A DNA stretch of 64,000 bases, from positions 1 through 64,000 of the forward strand of contig QLIY01000228.1 of the NCBI GenBank assembly GCA_003260075.1, read 5' to 3'. Below are positions 1 to 13,385 of the stretch, piece after piece; within the stretch, counting starts at the first letter, position 1; each line of letters begins with the position of its first letter. The position numbers and the translations under genes are program-made. The notes under the pieces are model-generated. The model was given only the letters and a program-made list of their open reading frames with translations. It had not been told where the DNA came from and made no database searches. The stretch comes from Phallusia mammillata (taxonomy: Eukaryota > Chordata > Ascidiacea > Phlebobranchia > Ascidiidae).

Positions 1-2500
1 GCTGTTGTTGTTGTTGTTGCTGTTGTTGTAGTTGTTGCTGTTGTTGTAGTTGCTGCTGCCGTTCTTGTTGTTGTTGCCATTGTTGTTGTTGTTGCTGCTG
101 CTGTTGTTGTTGCAGTTGTCTTCCTTGCATCTGCAAGTAGAGAAGTACATGAATACCAATTAAACTGCTCTTACAGAAGCAAGATTTCATTAGCTTGTGT
201 ATTTTAGTCACACAATAGTCAAAGGGACACATATTATTACTTCTGGCTGGATTGTTTGGTGTGAGTCCCCCCCCCCTTGCTGTGTGTTTGTCACAGATTC
301 TGGAGTGTCAGATGTTGAGGCAGAATTAATGTTACTCTGGGGATTCTGTTGCCCACTGCTCACCATATTTGGGGCTTGTACCTGCAAACAAACAGATAAA
401 TATGTTAAAATGAGACAGACATGTATAGAAAGCTAACTGTTATTTACATATTGTTTGTGACAATTTTTGCAGACTCTATTATTTCACTTTGGTTTTATGT
501 TACTTACTATTTCTCAAGCAAATTGTTTAACATAACCTTAAATAATTGTAAGCGTATATCTCCGTGAAAGTAGATTACTTTAAAACAGAAATGAATGGTT
601 GCCACACAAAAAAGCCACATATAAACTAAAAAAGACTGCAAAAGCATCAATTCACTTATTTACTGAAACAACAATAGGTTTTATTGCACTAAACCAATGC
701 ATTTTTGTTTTTTGAGGAGTTACTGAGGGACTATTCTTTTAAAAATGCTTAAATTGGCCCCAAATAAGGATTTAAAGAAAGATTGAAATCTGCAACCTAT
801 CGTACCGACAGTTGATGCTGTACATGTTGTAGCTGCTGCTGTTGTTGTTGCTGTTGTTGTTGTTGTTGCTGTCCCCCCCCCCAAAAAGCCACATATAAAC
901 TAAAAAAAGACTGCAAAAGCATCAATTCACCTATGCACTGAAACAATTGGTTTTATTGCACCAAACATTTTGTTTTGCATTTTTGTTTTGAGGAGTTACT
1001 GAGGGACCATTCTTTTAAAAATGCTTAAATTGGACCCAAATAAGGATTTTAGAAAGATTGAAATCTGCAACCTATCTTACCGACATTTGATGTTGTATAT
1101 GTTGTAGTTGCTGCTGCCGTTCCCCCCCCCCCAATAAGGATTTAAAGAAAGATTGAAATCTGCAACCTATCTTACCGACATTTGATGTTGTACATGTTGT
1201 AGCTGCTGCTGCTGTTGTTGTTGCTGTTGCCATTGTTGCTGTTGTAGTTGCTGCTGTTGTTGTTGTTGCCATTGTTGTTGTTGTTGCTGCTGCTGTTGTT
1301 GTTCCAGTTGTCTTCCTTGCATCTGCAAGTAGAGAAGTACATGAATACAAATTAAACTACTCTTACAGAAGCAAGATTTCATTAGCTTGTGTATTCTAGT
1401 GACACAATAGCCAAAGGGACACATATACTTCTGGCTGGATTGTTTGGTGTGAGCTGTATGTGCTTTCACATTAAACATCTTAAAAAACACTAACATACAC
1501 ATTTACAATCTTCTGTTATGCCCATTGTAATAGACAGCTAAAAAAAAAATCAAAAACATACTTTGTGCATTTGGTTCCCTTGCATATTGTGAACTGCATT
1601 GGGTTGATAATGAGTCTCCTGTTGTCTCATCACTTGTGATGTCATAAAACCTCCTGTGTTTGATATACCAGCATGTTGAAACAGTGCACCTTGCATTTCA
1701 TGCTGCTGCTGTGACAAAAGGTTAGTTACTGTTACTGATTGAGATTTGATTATGTTACTGATTGAGATTTGATTATTGCCATCTGTTGAAAATTTACTCT
1801 GTGGGCAAACATTGTTGTAGCACATGTTCCCAGTAAAATATACACAAAGATTATCCCCCCCCCCATTTACAAACTTCTGTTGTGCCCAATGTAATAAACA
1901 GCTACAAAAAAATCAAAAACATACTATGTGCATTTGGTTCCCTTGCATATTGTGAACTGCATTGGGTTGATAATGAGTCTCCTGTTGTCTCATCACTTGT
2001 GATGTCATAAAACCTCCTGTGTTTGATATACCAGCAGATTGAAACACTGCACCTTGCATTTCATGCTGCTGCTGTGACAAAAGGTTAGTTACTGTTACTT
2101 ATTGAGATTTGATTATTGCCATCTGTTGAGACTTTATACTGTGGGCAAATATTGTTGTAGCATATATTTCCAGAAAGATACAAACAAAGGTTATGGTACA
2201 AAGTGGCCTGCAGTTCACCTATTACACATATATAAATAAATATCACTATCAATTTGCAAATTGCACATGCATTTAAAAATCATAATGTTGCCCCCTGCAA
2301 TTATGTGTTTGTATGTTGTCATAAACACCCACCTGTATTGTAGAAAATCCAGGGTTCATTATCTGACCCAAGTTATTGGCTTGGTTGAGTGGATTTAATT
2401 GAGAAGGGTGGATTCCATAAAATTGCTGGTTCTGGCCATAATTTGGAGGATAACTTGCACCAATATGTTGTTGTGTTACAATATAAGGTGGATATACTTC

Positions 2501-2557
<57 letters not shown>

Positions 2558-4054
2558 ATGTCGAAATTGCTGAGAATGTGAAATATTTCCTCTCACAGCT
2601 GCAACATCAAACTGATTCCTTGCACCTGTTTGTTGGGGTGGAGAAACAGCATGGTTGGGATAATAAAAGATGTTTGGGTTTTGTAGTTGGTGGAAGTTTA
2701 ATGGAGTTTCTGGCTGTTGGAGTTGGAATGGTTGGCTAGGATTGCTGGTGAACGCCAAGTGTCGTCCAGTTGTTAAAGCATCCTAAAAACACAGCAAAAA
2801 CTTTAGGATTTCTCAGACATTAAATCAATTTAAGAAATAGAAAAGAAGCTATTCTACATATTAACAATTTTTAATGTGCACATAAAAACTGGAAGCAGTA
2901 TAAATAAAGTGTGATAATTTGATAAATTTAAAAAAAAAACAAGGAGTAAAATGCTAGAAGTTTTTTTAAATGAAACCTATATATATACTTTCAAAGTTAT
3001 TGTCCACATAAATTTTATGATAAATTAGTTAAGAAGAAGAAAACTAAAAAAAAATTCCCAAATTCACGAAAAACTTAATTTAGGCCCGCCTGCTAAAATT
3101 GGGGGGCCCCCCCCCCTAAGGCGCACTGTCAATAAATTGCTTTGATTAGTATTTTGTTCATACACAAGGCGCACCGGACTATAGAACGCAACGTATTTTA
3201 AGGAGTATGTGTTACCGTATAAAGCTCAAAGTCCCGTATAAAGCTCATAAAGCTCTGAATATCACAGTTGCTAGTTGTCTTTACCGTAGTTTATTGTGCA
3301 AGACAGTGGTTTATTTATATAATAATAGTATCGGTACTGGTTTTGAGTGTAGCCTAGGCAATTAAGCACTACTTGATACATACATTAGGCGCACCGGCTT
3401 ATAAGGCGCACGATCAATTTATGAGGAAAAAAAAGGATTCAAATTGCGCCTTATGGTCCGTAAAATACGGTACAAAGTGGCCTGCACACATTGCACACAT
3501 ATAAATAAATATCACTATCAATTTGCAAATTGCACATGCATTTAAAAATCATAATGGAGCCCCCTGCAATTATGTGTTTGCATGTTGTCATAAACACCCA
3601 CCTGTACTGCAGAAAATGCATGATACGCTATCTGGCCCATTTAATTGGCTTGGTTGAGTGGATTAAATTGAGAAGGGTGAATTCCATAAAATTGCTGGTT
3701 CTGACCATAATTTGGAAGATAACCACTTGCACCAGTATATTGTTGTGCTCCAATATAAGCTGGATTCACTGCAGCATAATGTTGCTGGTTTGCATAGGAG
3801 TAGGTGGGACGAGTGTTCCATGATGTCAGATGTCGAAATTGCTGAGAATGTGAAATATTTCCTCTCACAGCTGCAACATCAAACTGATTCCTTGCACCTG
3901 TTTGTTGGGGTGGAGGAACAGCTTGGTTGGGACATGGAATATTGGTTGGGTTTTTAGGTTGGTGGAAGTTTAATGGAATTTTTTGGTGTTGGAGTTGGAA
4001 TGGTTGGTTGGGATTGCTGGTTGACGCCAAGTTTTGTCCAGTTGTTGAAATATT
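1..4054 (-). CDS. Gln/Asn/Pro-rich protein, 3' part of gene, partial
   Basis: Minus-strand coding exons, 5' to 3': 3602-4054, 1562-1798, 1176-1322 and 277-381 (the last cut by a C run). Each full exon has an AG acceptor and GT donor. The protein is low complexity: a segment rich in N, Q, Y and P (GARNQFDVAAVRGNISHSQQ, then PNYGQNQQFYGIHPSQ), a Q-rich segment (LLSQQQHEMQGA, SQVMRQQETHYQ), a long poly-Q exon starting MQGRQLEQQQ and ending LQHVQHQMS, and a Ser/Asn/Gln exon (VQAPNMVSSGQQNPQSNIN). No folded domain is visible. Such composition is common in transcription coactivators, but that is analogy only. Extra exon copies lie at 2333-2782, 1925-2138, 1-130, 806-870 and 1081-1121, next to C runs, and look like unmerged alleles. 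The gene continues left of the window; upstream exons were not found. Confidence 0.6.
1176..1322 (-). CDS. poly-glutamine exon
   Basis: A 147-bp exon (49 codons), acceptor CTTGCAG before the ATG and donor GTAAGA after QHQMS. It is nearly all CAG/CAA codons with a few L and W interruptions. Partial copies at 1-130, 806-870 and 1081-1121 end at C runs. The mixed CAA/CAG tract is also a likely cause of the assembly trouble here. Confidence 0.6.
1562..1798 (-). CDS. Q-rich exon with 23-bp internal duplication; copy at 1925-2138
   Basis: Exon of 237 bp bounded by CCCACAG and a GTATGT donor, encoding SKFSTDGNNQISISN through QGNQMHK. A 23-bp segment encoding NIIKSQS is tandemly repeated near 1740-1775. 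The copy at 1925-2138 lacks this repeat and so changes frame and meets TAA when read in the same upstream frame. Without the repeat the other frame (MAIIKSQS) is more natural for this protein, so the true upstream frame is uncertain. Confidence 0.5.
2333..2782 (-). CDS. second copy of the GARNQFDV exon, internally gapped
   Basis: Near-identical copy of the exon at 3602-4054, with the same acceptor and donor context. About 70-90 bases in the middle are replaced by 53 C (2504-2556), read on the minus strand as poly-Gly. Its 3' end is open (QANNLGQIMNPGF), whereas the copy at 3602-4054 has a TAA at the corresponding QAN position. One is probably the intact allele with a gap and the other a diverged or mis-read allele. 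Confidence 0.55.
3117..3478. mobile_element. non-autonomous DNA element with GGCGCACC motifs, left end lost
   Basis: The sequence holds AAGGCGCACCGG-type motifs in direct and inverted orientation (3118, 3168, 3388, 3404, inverted at 3450) and ends in GGTCCGTAAAATACGGTAC. The left end is cut by a C run at 3107-3116. The structure suggests a MITE with inverted ends. The superfamily is not assigned. Confidence 0.4.
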
Positions 4055-4639
4055 CTAAAAACACAAAATCTAGATTTACTCACACATTAAATCAATTTCA
4101 GAACCAGAAAAGAGGCCATTGTGTATTGGCAATTTATAAATGTGTACAAGCAATTAGCAAACAACATGTAATAATTTGATGACATTGAAAAGAACAAAGA
4201 GGAAAATGCAAAATTGTAATTACATAATTTAACCTATACTTTCAAAATTAGTGTCCACATTATATCCATGATATAAGAAAAATGAACAAAACAAATGAAA
4301 TAACAAAAACTTAATCAACATGGAAAGATTTAGGTGACAACTTGCAGGTTTTAGCATCATATGTTCTTATCGCATAATGTATTACAACAAAGACCTAAGG
4401 ACACTTTAATGCACAATCTGTCTGCTGTCTTTTCAGTCACCCATCAGCGCAATGGGAATGTACAACTTAATAACCCAGTAATGACAGAAAAATAGATCAA
4501 GCGTAACCCATCATCAATTGTGGTGTGTTGTTCATAATGGCATTTATCAGAAACTGATGCGGACCGAACTTTAGTTCTTAAAATGTATCATCTTTTGTAA
4601 GAAGCTAAGAACTATTTAAAAAGCTCATTAATAAAAAAA

Positions 4640-5070
4640 TAGGATAAACAAAAATTCAAAGCTGGGATCAGCCCTAAACTGCCTATGTAGACCAGCAATC
4701 AAGGTACACTTATAAATAAATCATAGTATGCCAGGCCCATTGAAGGCACCCCCCCCCCGGTCACCAAGCATTCACCACCATATGGCAAGGCATAGGCTAG
4801 AAAAATTCAGTCTGCAGTGGGATTCGAATTCATGACAGGAGTAATTTTGGGACATGCGCTCTACCAACTGAGCAACATCAGCAGTAGTACACTGAAAGTT
4901 AAATCACAAGCACCGTTGCCTGCCCTGTATGCTACACATTTTAACTTCGTAATTGGGGAACAGGTCCACCAATACTATTTAAGATGAACATAAACTCATA
5001 ACTGGGATTAGCCCTGAAGTGTTCATGCAGATCAGTGATCATGGCACATTCATATCCCACCCTCTTCCCT
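4640..5070 (-). mobile_element. tRNA-derived SINE (family A), two adjacent fragments
   Basis: On the minus strand a tRNA-like head is readable: TTGCTCAGTTGGTAGAGCGC (A box) and a degenerate B box around GAATTCGAATCCCAC. It is followed by CTAGCCTATGCCTTGCC and a body with TAGACCAG and GGCCTGGC. A second piece at 4980-5045 repeats the body (AACTGGGATTAGCCCTGAAG). A C run at 4751-4758 interrupts it. Relatives occur at 35360, 42695, 43255, 44640, 45020, 50460 and 54280. Confidence 0.65.
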
Positions 5071-5339
5071 AATTTGCGTACCTCAACATAGACAGGGCCG
5101 AGGTTAAACTACCTGGCCAGGAAATGTCAAATCCTAAGAATAGTTAACAGTACATCAGCTTCTAGAATTGTTAATGTTTATTAGTAGTTTGGCTACAAAT
5201 TCAGCTTCAAGCAAGTTGAATAAAATATATAAATAACTGTACTTTTATATATTTTATTGACCCAAATGTGGGCCCAAAAATGGAATGGAAACTTGTCCAT
5301 TAAATCAAAAATCTGAATGTTTATTCACTTGTGATAAAT

Positions 5340-5417
5340 CCAAATTCATAAACACCCATGCCCAAACCCCCAGAATACAAACCCTGGGGGCTGAGGATCC
5401 CGGTTGAGAACCACTGA
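5340..5417. mobile_element. possible hAT-type element end
   Basis: GGTTGAGAACCACTG at 5402-5416 resembles a hAT terminal repeat (CAGTGGTTCTCAACC read inverted). I could not find the partner end or a target duplication, so this is a weak call. Confidence 0.25.
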
Positions 5418-6799
5418 CTTTGGTCAGACTCAGAACTGCACTACATAGTTAAGTAAGCAATGTAGAAAAGTTTCTAAAAAAATATTTATTTCAAACTGGA
5501 ATTTATCTATCTAAAAAAACTATTTTTTTATTTATTTTTAAAATAATTACTGTAACCCAACTTTATTCACCTGATTTCGGTCATTTAAATTGAAATTATC
5601 TTCGTTTCTGTTGCCTTGTTCCATGATAAACAAAAAATATGTCTCAAAAGTATTTGTGATGTGACAGACAACAATTGACAAACCCTATTAATTAAAAACT
5701 ATTACAAGCAGCTAAAATTAAAACAAAACAATTATTGAACTCAAAATACCTTTTGTGAAATTCCTGACAATTGACAAAACCAAAAAACATCAACACAAAC
5801 CTTTAAAGTTTTTGTCACATCATTATAATGTTATGTATAATTTCAAAGGTAGTAAAAAAGAATCAAAATCAGTACTACCAATCTCTGGCTTGTTTAAACT
5901 TAAGATTGTCTTTCAAGGCCTGTTTCAAACAGTTGAACCAACAAATAAGTATAAAAATACTAAATACATGGTGTATACTATACCATAAAATAACATGGTA
6001 TATTTGCGTATTTTATGTTGAATACCTAAGTTGGTATTCGGTTAAATGAGGCCGTGTCATTCTATATTACATTGCGTTTCCAAAAAGGTTGACTAGGGCC
6101 ATTTGGAATTGGGTTAATTGAGTGTAGATTGGGGGAACCCCCTTTAAATGCAAAAAAAAATAACAACCGCTTGAAATAATATTCATGAATTGTCTCCAAT
6201 CAATTAGGCTAAATAGGCAAAAAGAGTGTCAAACTTATTTTCTCTCCTTCTTCTGTTGCATATGAGTTGTTGTTAGTGCATTTGTCATTAAACTTTGCGT
6301 ATGATTTCGTTACATAAGCTTTTTTGATCGAGGACTTTTTGCAGCTAACACCTCACCTAACGTCGGGTCCTTATTAAGCTGAATCTCGATAGATGGCGAG
6401 CAAACGAGCAAACGAGCTTTTTTGTGTTTTTTCTGACGACGATTTTAGCCACTTCATTAGATATCGTGTTTGAAATCAAAATCAAGATGACAAAATGTTT
6501 TTTTTACTTAAAGCCGACTTTTCAGTTTGGTCGATACCTTTAGAAACATTGGGCATTGTATTTGAGATAATAATGTAACGTGATGTAACACAGTCATCAC
6601 TTACTAACTTATTTAGCGCATGAAAAGTCAAACAGCAATAAAAACGATGTTTCGTTGTTGCGGTTTTCGCAACATGCTAATTACTTATGATTTTTTGCAT
6701 TGATGCTGTGATACTGAGCCGACTTCACGTTGGTTTCCAAGCAGTTGCTCGGTCATTGTGGGCCAGTTTATGTCCAGTTTTGGCATTGCACAGACTTGG

Positions 6800-6935
6800 T
6801 GAAGCATGGGTTTTTACCCTGTTGCTCACAACAAATTGGTGTTCCGTTGGGTAGCTACACGAGCCAATACGGTCGATCTCTCGTCGCCAGCACCACTGAT
6901 GAGACCTTACAGGTCGAAACTGTCTGCAACTTTTG
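6800..6935 (+). repeat. dispersed repeat (family C)
   Basis: GGGTAGCTACACGAGCCAAT and ACGGTCGATC, followed by GATGAGACCTTA and a GTCTGCA segment, recur at 47885-47985 and partly at 52775-52850. Only the shared sequence supports it; element type unknown. Confidence 0.5.
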
Positions 6936-9014
6936 ATTTTGAAACTTAAATTCGCTGCCCTAAGGCAGGATTACAGCAAAGACCGCACTGAGCAAGACGG
7001 ATTGTTGCCACATAATAACCGCATTGTGATGATATCAACAACACTTAGTGATCGGCATATCGTGTCCCCAGGCAGAATGCCGGTCAAAAATTTTAATGAC
7101 CGGTTCTCGGATGATTTGATTGGACGAGTGGATACGGTTGGCCGACCACAGGTCTACGCCTTATCGAGATTTTTGCTTTTGGCCAAAATCTCAGGCAGTT
7201 TTAAAATGAGGGCTGGAATTCTTATTTAGAAGTTTTGGAAGTATTTTTTCCGACTTTAGTGGTTAATAAAACTTGTTTATTGTCTAAGCAAGTGCTAAAA
7301 TGATTATTTGCTGAAAAACAGGACTCCGTCAGTATTTGTTTTTGCAAGCATTCAAAAGTTGTTGTAATATAAAGTCAAGATACCAAACTGGAAAAAAGAC
7401 CAGAAAAACAATGCTGGAAGTATGTAACTAAAAAGTAAGTTACGCCCCGGCCCCAGGAAGTGGCAAACTACGCTTTGGTGAATAACGGGTAAAATTGTCG
7501 GGCAGCAGCTATAAGCAGGTTGTGCCTGTTTGTTAATGGCAGTAGGTTGCAACAATTTTCTTGTGTTTGCTAAACTTTTGTCAACAGGCATGTTGATAAA
7601 AATGTTTTTCCTGTCGAAATTTTTCTTCCAAAGTAACAGACGTTTCAAAGTCTACTGGGCTTTAGCCCTGCAGGAGACAGAACCCTTCAAAGTTATTTCT
7701 CGTGGAGTCAAAACATCATTGACTAGTGGTAACAATTTTAGCATGTCAGAAAGTTTTGAACAAACGTAACAACAATTTTAAGGGACATTACATGGCGAAT
7801 TTTTCCCTGCTACTATAAACAGCAATGATAGTAAACATTCCGCATCGCACGCTCAGATAACAACTATTTCCTGTCTGGCTACGTAACAGTGCACGTATAA
7901 TGACGTAACAAACGACCTTTGTCACACGGTTTGTTCTCTACATGTATTTATATTAAGGTATATATTGTCGTTAAAATTTAAACAATGAAGTAAAATGATT
8001 CGCGACTGTACAACAATGTTTATTTCAAATGATAAAGTTGCCAAAAGATTTTTCAAACTTGTGTAGGTTATGACGAATTTAGTGAAGCTTATCTGTGTTA
8101 TATGTTTACCCCAAACGTAGGATAAAAAAAATTCTTACAGGTCACCGCCCTGAATGGGTTTAATGGGTTTTAAATCATCGGGCAACGCGCAGAGACTTAT
8201 GAACCAGGTTCAGCGTTTATCAGTTACGCTTGCAAGTTAACCGTTGTCCTGCAGCAGCTGTACATCGTACAAACCACAACTCGTATGTCACAGTAACTCT
8301 TCAACACACTTGCAGTTTAAGATAGCAAAGCTTCATGTTGTACCAGCCCCGTCACTATGCCGATATTAATCACAGCGCTATTTCACGCTGTATACGCCCG
8401 TGTTGGCCACGATCGACTATGACGTCACATAGCTGCGTGTTAGATCATGAAATGACGAGTTATGTCGTTTCACGATTAAGCTTCCGGCTACGTAACGCTG
8501 CGCTGATGCGGCTTTTCCGAATCGCTGCATAAGCTCAGCGTCCGTTATAGGACAAATTAGTTTGCAAGTTTTGGTAGCTGGAACTCGGTTAAGCTTGCGC
8601 AAACTTATTGATGGTGGTTGCAAGCTATAAAATAAAATACTTAGGGAAAGATTTTTTAAAATTATGCTGCACGAAAAAATATTTTATTAGTTTGGAGATA
8701 AATATTGATTAATGCGATTCGCAAATGATAAGTGTTTTTAAGTACAGAGATGCAATATTTAAAATGTTGTCAGGTGATTAGATTGCTGTAATACGTATTC
8801 GTGCCCCAGTTTAAGTTTAAGTTGGTGAAATTTAATTGTTTCTTTAGAGAAGGTAATTGTTTTTTGAAAGGTCGCGTTTTCCTGACATAGTACCAATTTA
8901 TAAAACTGCCTCAATTTCGCCAAGCTGCTTGAGCAAGATGACATAAGAAGATTTGTACCAGAAAACTTTAAACGCATAAAAACAATGAAAAGGCAACATT
9001 TTATTTTACTTTTT

Positions 9015-9440
9015 TTTTACGGGGTTCGAACCCAGGACGCTCCACATACGAATCACGATCAGTTTTTTTATGTCTGTATATGGGCCAGGCGTCTTAAACC
9101 GAGATAAGACAAATAAGTAATAAAAAAAGTGCCTTTATTTACCATTGTTTAACATAGCAAATTTTCAACCCTAAGGTTTTTGCAGCAGTTTTCCGATTGT
9201 GAGTATTAAATTCTAATGTTGCTATTTATCCCCCCCCCCCCCCCAGGACGCTCCACATACGAATCACGATCAGTTTTTTTATGTCTGTATGTGGGTCAGG
9301 CGTCTTAAACCGAGATAAGACAAATAAGTAATAAAAAAGGTGCCTTTATTTACCATTGTTTAACATGGCAAATTTTCAACCCTAAGGTTTTTGCAGCAGT
9401 TTTCTGATCGTGAGTATTAAATTCTAATGTTGCTGTTTAT
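9015..9440 (-). mobile_element. tRNA-derived SINE (family B) in a duplicated block
   Basis: Minus-strand B-box-like GGGTTCGAACCCCG near 9021-9034 and the family signature AAAAACTGATCGTGATTCG and TGGCCCATATACAGACATAA. The block 9036-9230 is repeated at 9245-9439 after a C run. The flanking CGTTTAACATAGCA stretch is repeated too, so the duplication is of the locus, not of the SINE alone. Confidence 0.55.
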
Positions 9441-9849
9441 CCCCCCCCCCCCTTAACGTTTTTGCGCCTCGTAGTGGTGAAGTGGTGCTTTTTTTGGCGG
9501 GCGCAATTCCTATTTTGCTATAGTTTCCTGAGCATGGCGAATACCACTGTATCATGTTACCACGGCAGTACAGGGCATAGTTGGTGTGCGTTCATGTGGA
9601 TAATATGAAACGTTACACAGTGGCAGTCTTTAAGAAGCTTAAGCAGAAATTCGAGCACATTTACTGGGATCGTTTGTTACTGCTGATGTATAAAGTGTGT
9701 TAGTTAAGTTGCGTAGTTTGTAGTAAGCAATGGTTTTGCGTGAAACATTTAAAAGCAAAATATAGTAAATAAGGATAATTACATTTTAAAACCAAGTGAC
9801 TTTACTATAGCTAACGCAATTGAAAATGTATACGGAAACAGAAAACGTG

Positions 9850-10095
9850 TTGCAAAATTCCTATAAATATCTTTCTGTGAGGCTGCGTGTTGTACTGTAG
9901 TTTGAAAGCAGCCACGTTTTTGGTGGACTTTGTTACCGGACTGTCATAGCTTATTTCGGGAAGTAAACCCCCCCCCCCCTATAAATATCTTTACTGTCAA
10001 GCTGCGTGTTGTACTGTAGTTTGAATGCAGCCACGTTTTTGGTGGACTTTGCTATCGAACTGACATAGCTTATTTCGGGAAGTAAGCGATACAAA
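9850..10095. repeat. duplicated block across a C run
   Basis: CTATAAATATCTTT and GGCTGCGTGTTGTACTGTAG with the following 90 bases occur before (9860-9967) and after (9979-10084) a C run at 9968-9977, with a few substitutions. Confidence 0.7.
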
Positions 10096-10839
10096 AGGTT
10101 TTCATTTGCTTGAATGTGAGAAATAAAACTAAACAACGGACTTGTGTTTTGTTAAGCGCGATTTGCTGAAATGCAAGCCACTTTCAGCAAAATCAAGATG
10201 TCTGCATATTAATCGAGATTTAGCAGTATAGCAATTATTACTGCAGACATATTTATTTGAAGTTTAGCAGTTTAGCATTTATAAGTTTTTACTGCAGACA
10301 TATACTTTGTTTTATTAAATCTGCCAGGCCTTGTGATACACACGCACGTTGTTGTTGTTTTACATCATGGTGCTGGAAATGAACGGATTTGAGTAGAGAC
10401 AGGAGAGTCTGAACAGGCCAATACGTGTTCAGTGAGCCGTGGAGAAATGAAAGGGGCGTTTTCAACTACTAGGACTGAAGAGCATCGTTGTGTTGTTGTG
10501 TTTACGTCAAAACGTACAGCTTTACGCGTACGTCAAAAACTAGACGGTTGTTTACCACATGTGTCTAATAAAAATAACTTGCAGATAGCCCTGTGTATAT
10601 ACCACGCTCTAGATTAGCTGGGTATTTCGGGCTGATAAACGTAGAACGACTAAAATGTATTACCAAGTAACGTAGCCGGAAATATGAACAAATTTGAGTT
10701 GATTAATATCGCTCGGTGACAGGTTATAACTGCCCTGCACCGTTTCAGCGTCGTTTTGGTGTGATAAAGGTAGAACGTAATTGGTAAATTCAAACCTCAC
10801 CAAACTTATTCAGGATACTGAATATTGTAATACTATACA

Positions 10840-10890
10840 CGGATCTGTTCATAAGTTTATTGGGGAAAATAACGGCCCAGATAGATGTGA
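10840..10890 (-). mobile_element. Penelope-like element tail fragment
   Basis: ACACGGATCTGTTCATAAGT and ATAACGGCCCAGATAGATG match the tail next to the hammerhead-like motif at 39585-39690 and, inverted, the tails at 36556, 37503 and 39828. No ribozyme core is left here. Confidence 0.4.
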
Positions 10891-13349
10891 AAATTCGGCA
10901 TGCACTGACAGTGGAGTGAATCTTTTATGTTTTTCCTGTGATTGGGCGCTACATGATGCGTGAAGTAATAGTCAAGAATAGAAAATTTGTGGCGAAAGCT
11001 ATTTTGGTCTTGTTGCAAACATGTTTCTTAACATTCACGAATTTACGTACTAAAATTGTGCATGTGATACTTTAATTTTAAGTTGTGTAATTTCCAACCA
11101 AATTTATTGTAACCTTGTAAAACCGCTGGATGTAAACATCATTTAAAGTTTGCAGAGTCGAAATTTTAAATTCGGACAATTGATATTTTTGGATCGTTCT
11201 AAAATCGACAACGTTTTACAATAATTCCTAACTGCCTGCGGGCAGAAACTCGGTTGGACGAAGGTAGCAATAATATCAAGGCCCGAGGCCATATGCAAAT
11301 ATAATAAACTCGCTTTTTCGACTTGCTTCTTATGTCAACAAAGACCACATTCTTTATCTATTGGCACGCCACAATACCACATGTATGTCGCCATAATAGA
11401 CACTGTTGCTTGGTGAAACATCTTACTGTTTGCGGCGATTGTCGGTGTCACAATGTTAACTGACTTGCAAAGAACGTTTTGCAATAATATTTAATTTGTT
11501 GCAAACTTTTTTAAAGGTTTAGCAGACAATATTTCTTTCTTTTACAAACTATACGCCTCGTAACTGAACAAAGAGACTTTTTTAGTATTTTTTCAAAATT
11601 CTTAGAAACGCCATAATACAAAGAAAAGGGGAATCACTAATTCTAAAATAAATCAAGTTGTGACGTTTTAATCGAGATTCGACTTGTTTAAGAACGCCAG
11701 AAGCCGACAATAGTTACAGAATGTTTTATGTCAGTTAATGCAAATAATTGTGAAGTAGAAAATATGCGACGAATTCAACTAAAGCCCGAAGCAACTTGGC
11801 ACGGTTTAGAAACGGATGATTACCGTTTAAAATTCTGGGAGAAATTTTGGGGCGAAAAAAGTTTTTCGAGATTTTCACGCTTGCGTCGCAGAAATTTGGG
11901 GCGATTTTCTAAAAATCGCAGTTGACAAAGTTTATGTTTGGCTCGTCTTAAACTTCGCCCACCAACAATGAAGCAGTTTATGCTAACACCTCGATTTTAA
12001 AATGGTGGTGTTATGAAATTTTGTACCCAAAAAATTGTTTAAAAAGTCGAATTTGTGACATTGCAATATGACGTCAATATATTATGACGTAAATGCATGA
12101 AACGAACGTAACGAATCTATACCTTGAGTTAAAATCAACTGATAGAAGAGAATTTGAAACATTCATAACAGAACGGCAGTTGAAGGTTCGAACTTCCAGA
12201 TAAACAGGTTGTCGGGATTAACCTGATACTTCTGTCCAAACAATACAACAAAAGCGGGTAAAAGAAGAAAAGCTATTGGACAAGGGGAAAAAGTAGGTTA
12301 CTATGTGATAAACAATGGGAATTGTGATGAGTCTTTGTTGGCGCTTCTGGCTGCAAATTGTTGCGTAATTAACCGGTTGCAAGCATGATTTGACACTGAA
12401 ACACGTTTTTATAAATTGTCGGTGCAGACAGACTGTTGTTATTGTTCAGGGAAACCTTAATGTAGAGTTAGGTGGCTGTTGGATTAGAAACCTGTTTTTT
12501 GTTGCGGCGAATTGCTCAAGGCAAGTAACAATTTGTCTGCAGCACCTTTATGATTACAGTGTTCACAGGTAAATCAGTTTGCTGGTGTTATCAGAGAGAG
12601 AAGAAATTATAAACAACTGTTAAGATAGTGAGACTGAAAGATAGTAAATTGATGCATTTCCTTGCGCTGTAGAAATTATGAACAATATAAATACAGTGGG
12701 TGTAGTTGGTTCGCAGTGAAAATAGGAAAGAGTAGCAGGAAATAATACCGAGTGTGTTAAAAAAAATTATATGTAGTCAGTTTTTGCTGTGAAGTGGTAT
12801 TTGAGTGTTTGTTTTGGTCAATATTGGAAGCCACAGTGATGGAAATCATTCGATATTTAACGTTAGATAGTTACAATATTAAAAGACTTAATATCGACCG
12901 ATGTCTGCACAGAAACATTGCACACGTCACAAACGTTACCTGACGTCACGATACGCTTGATTGCGATCGCGTGGAAATTTCATGGCTACGGATTTAGGGT
13001 TTGTGCGGAAGATTGGTGCTGGCAATGTAACCCTATAATATCATAAGGTGCCGATATAAGTCATGTTAAAGAGCGCGCTGTAGCTGCAGAATATGCATTG
13101 TTGCCAAACATGCGGACAATGTGACGTAATAATATGACCTGGATAATGCTGGTCAACAACTAAAATTCGAAGTGATTCAGTAAAACCGCGTAACAATTAT
13201 GATATCATAAACCGCCGTTCGACAACATAACACACCGCGTACACACGTATGTAGTCGACATATTGTGCATGTTGTTTGCTGACAGGAAGCCTCCGACGGA
13301 GCGGAAACAATACTCCTAACCCGAACGCGCCCAGTTTCCTAATTTAAAC

Positions 13350-13385
13350 AACCCTCGACGATGACGTAATTAATGACGTCAGCCG
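13350..13385. promoter_or_regulatory. TGACGTAA/TGACGTCA pair upstream of ACSL gene 1
   Basis: GATGACGTAATTAATGACGT carries two CREB/ATF-type sites about 13 bp apart, some 550 bp upstream of the first ACSL ATG. The motif is known; a role here is inferred. TGACGT is common throughout this window, which weakens the case. Confidence 0.3.

Noticed and set aside
2389..2739. Open frame with a long proline tract opposite the Q-rich gene
   Set aside because: The prolines are the 53-C filler. The rest is antisense to an exon with good splice sites.
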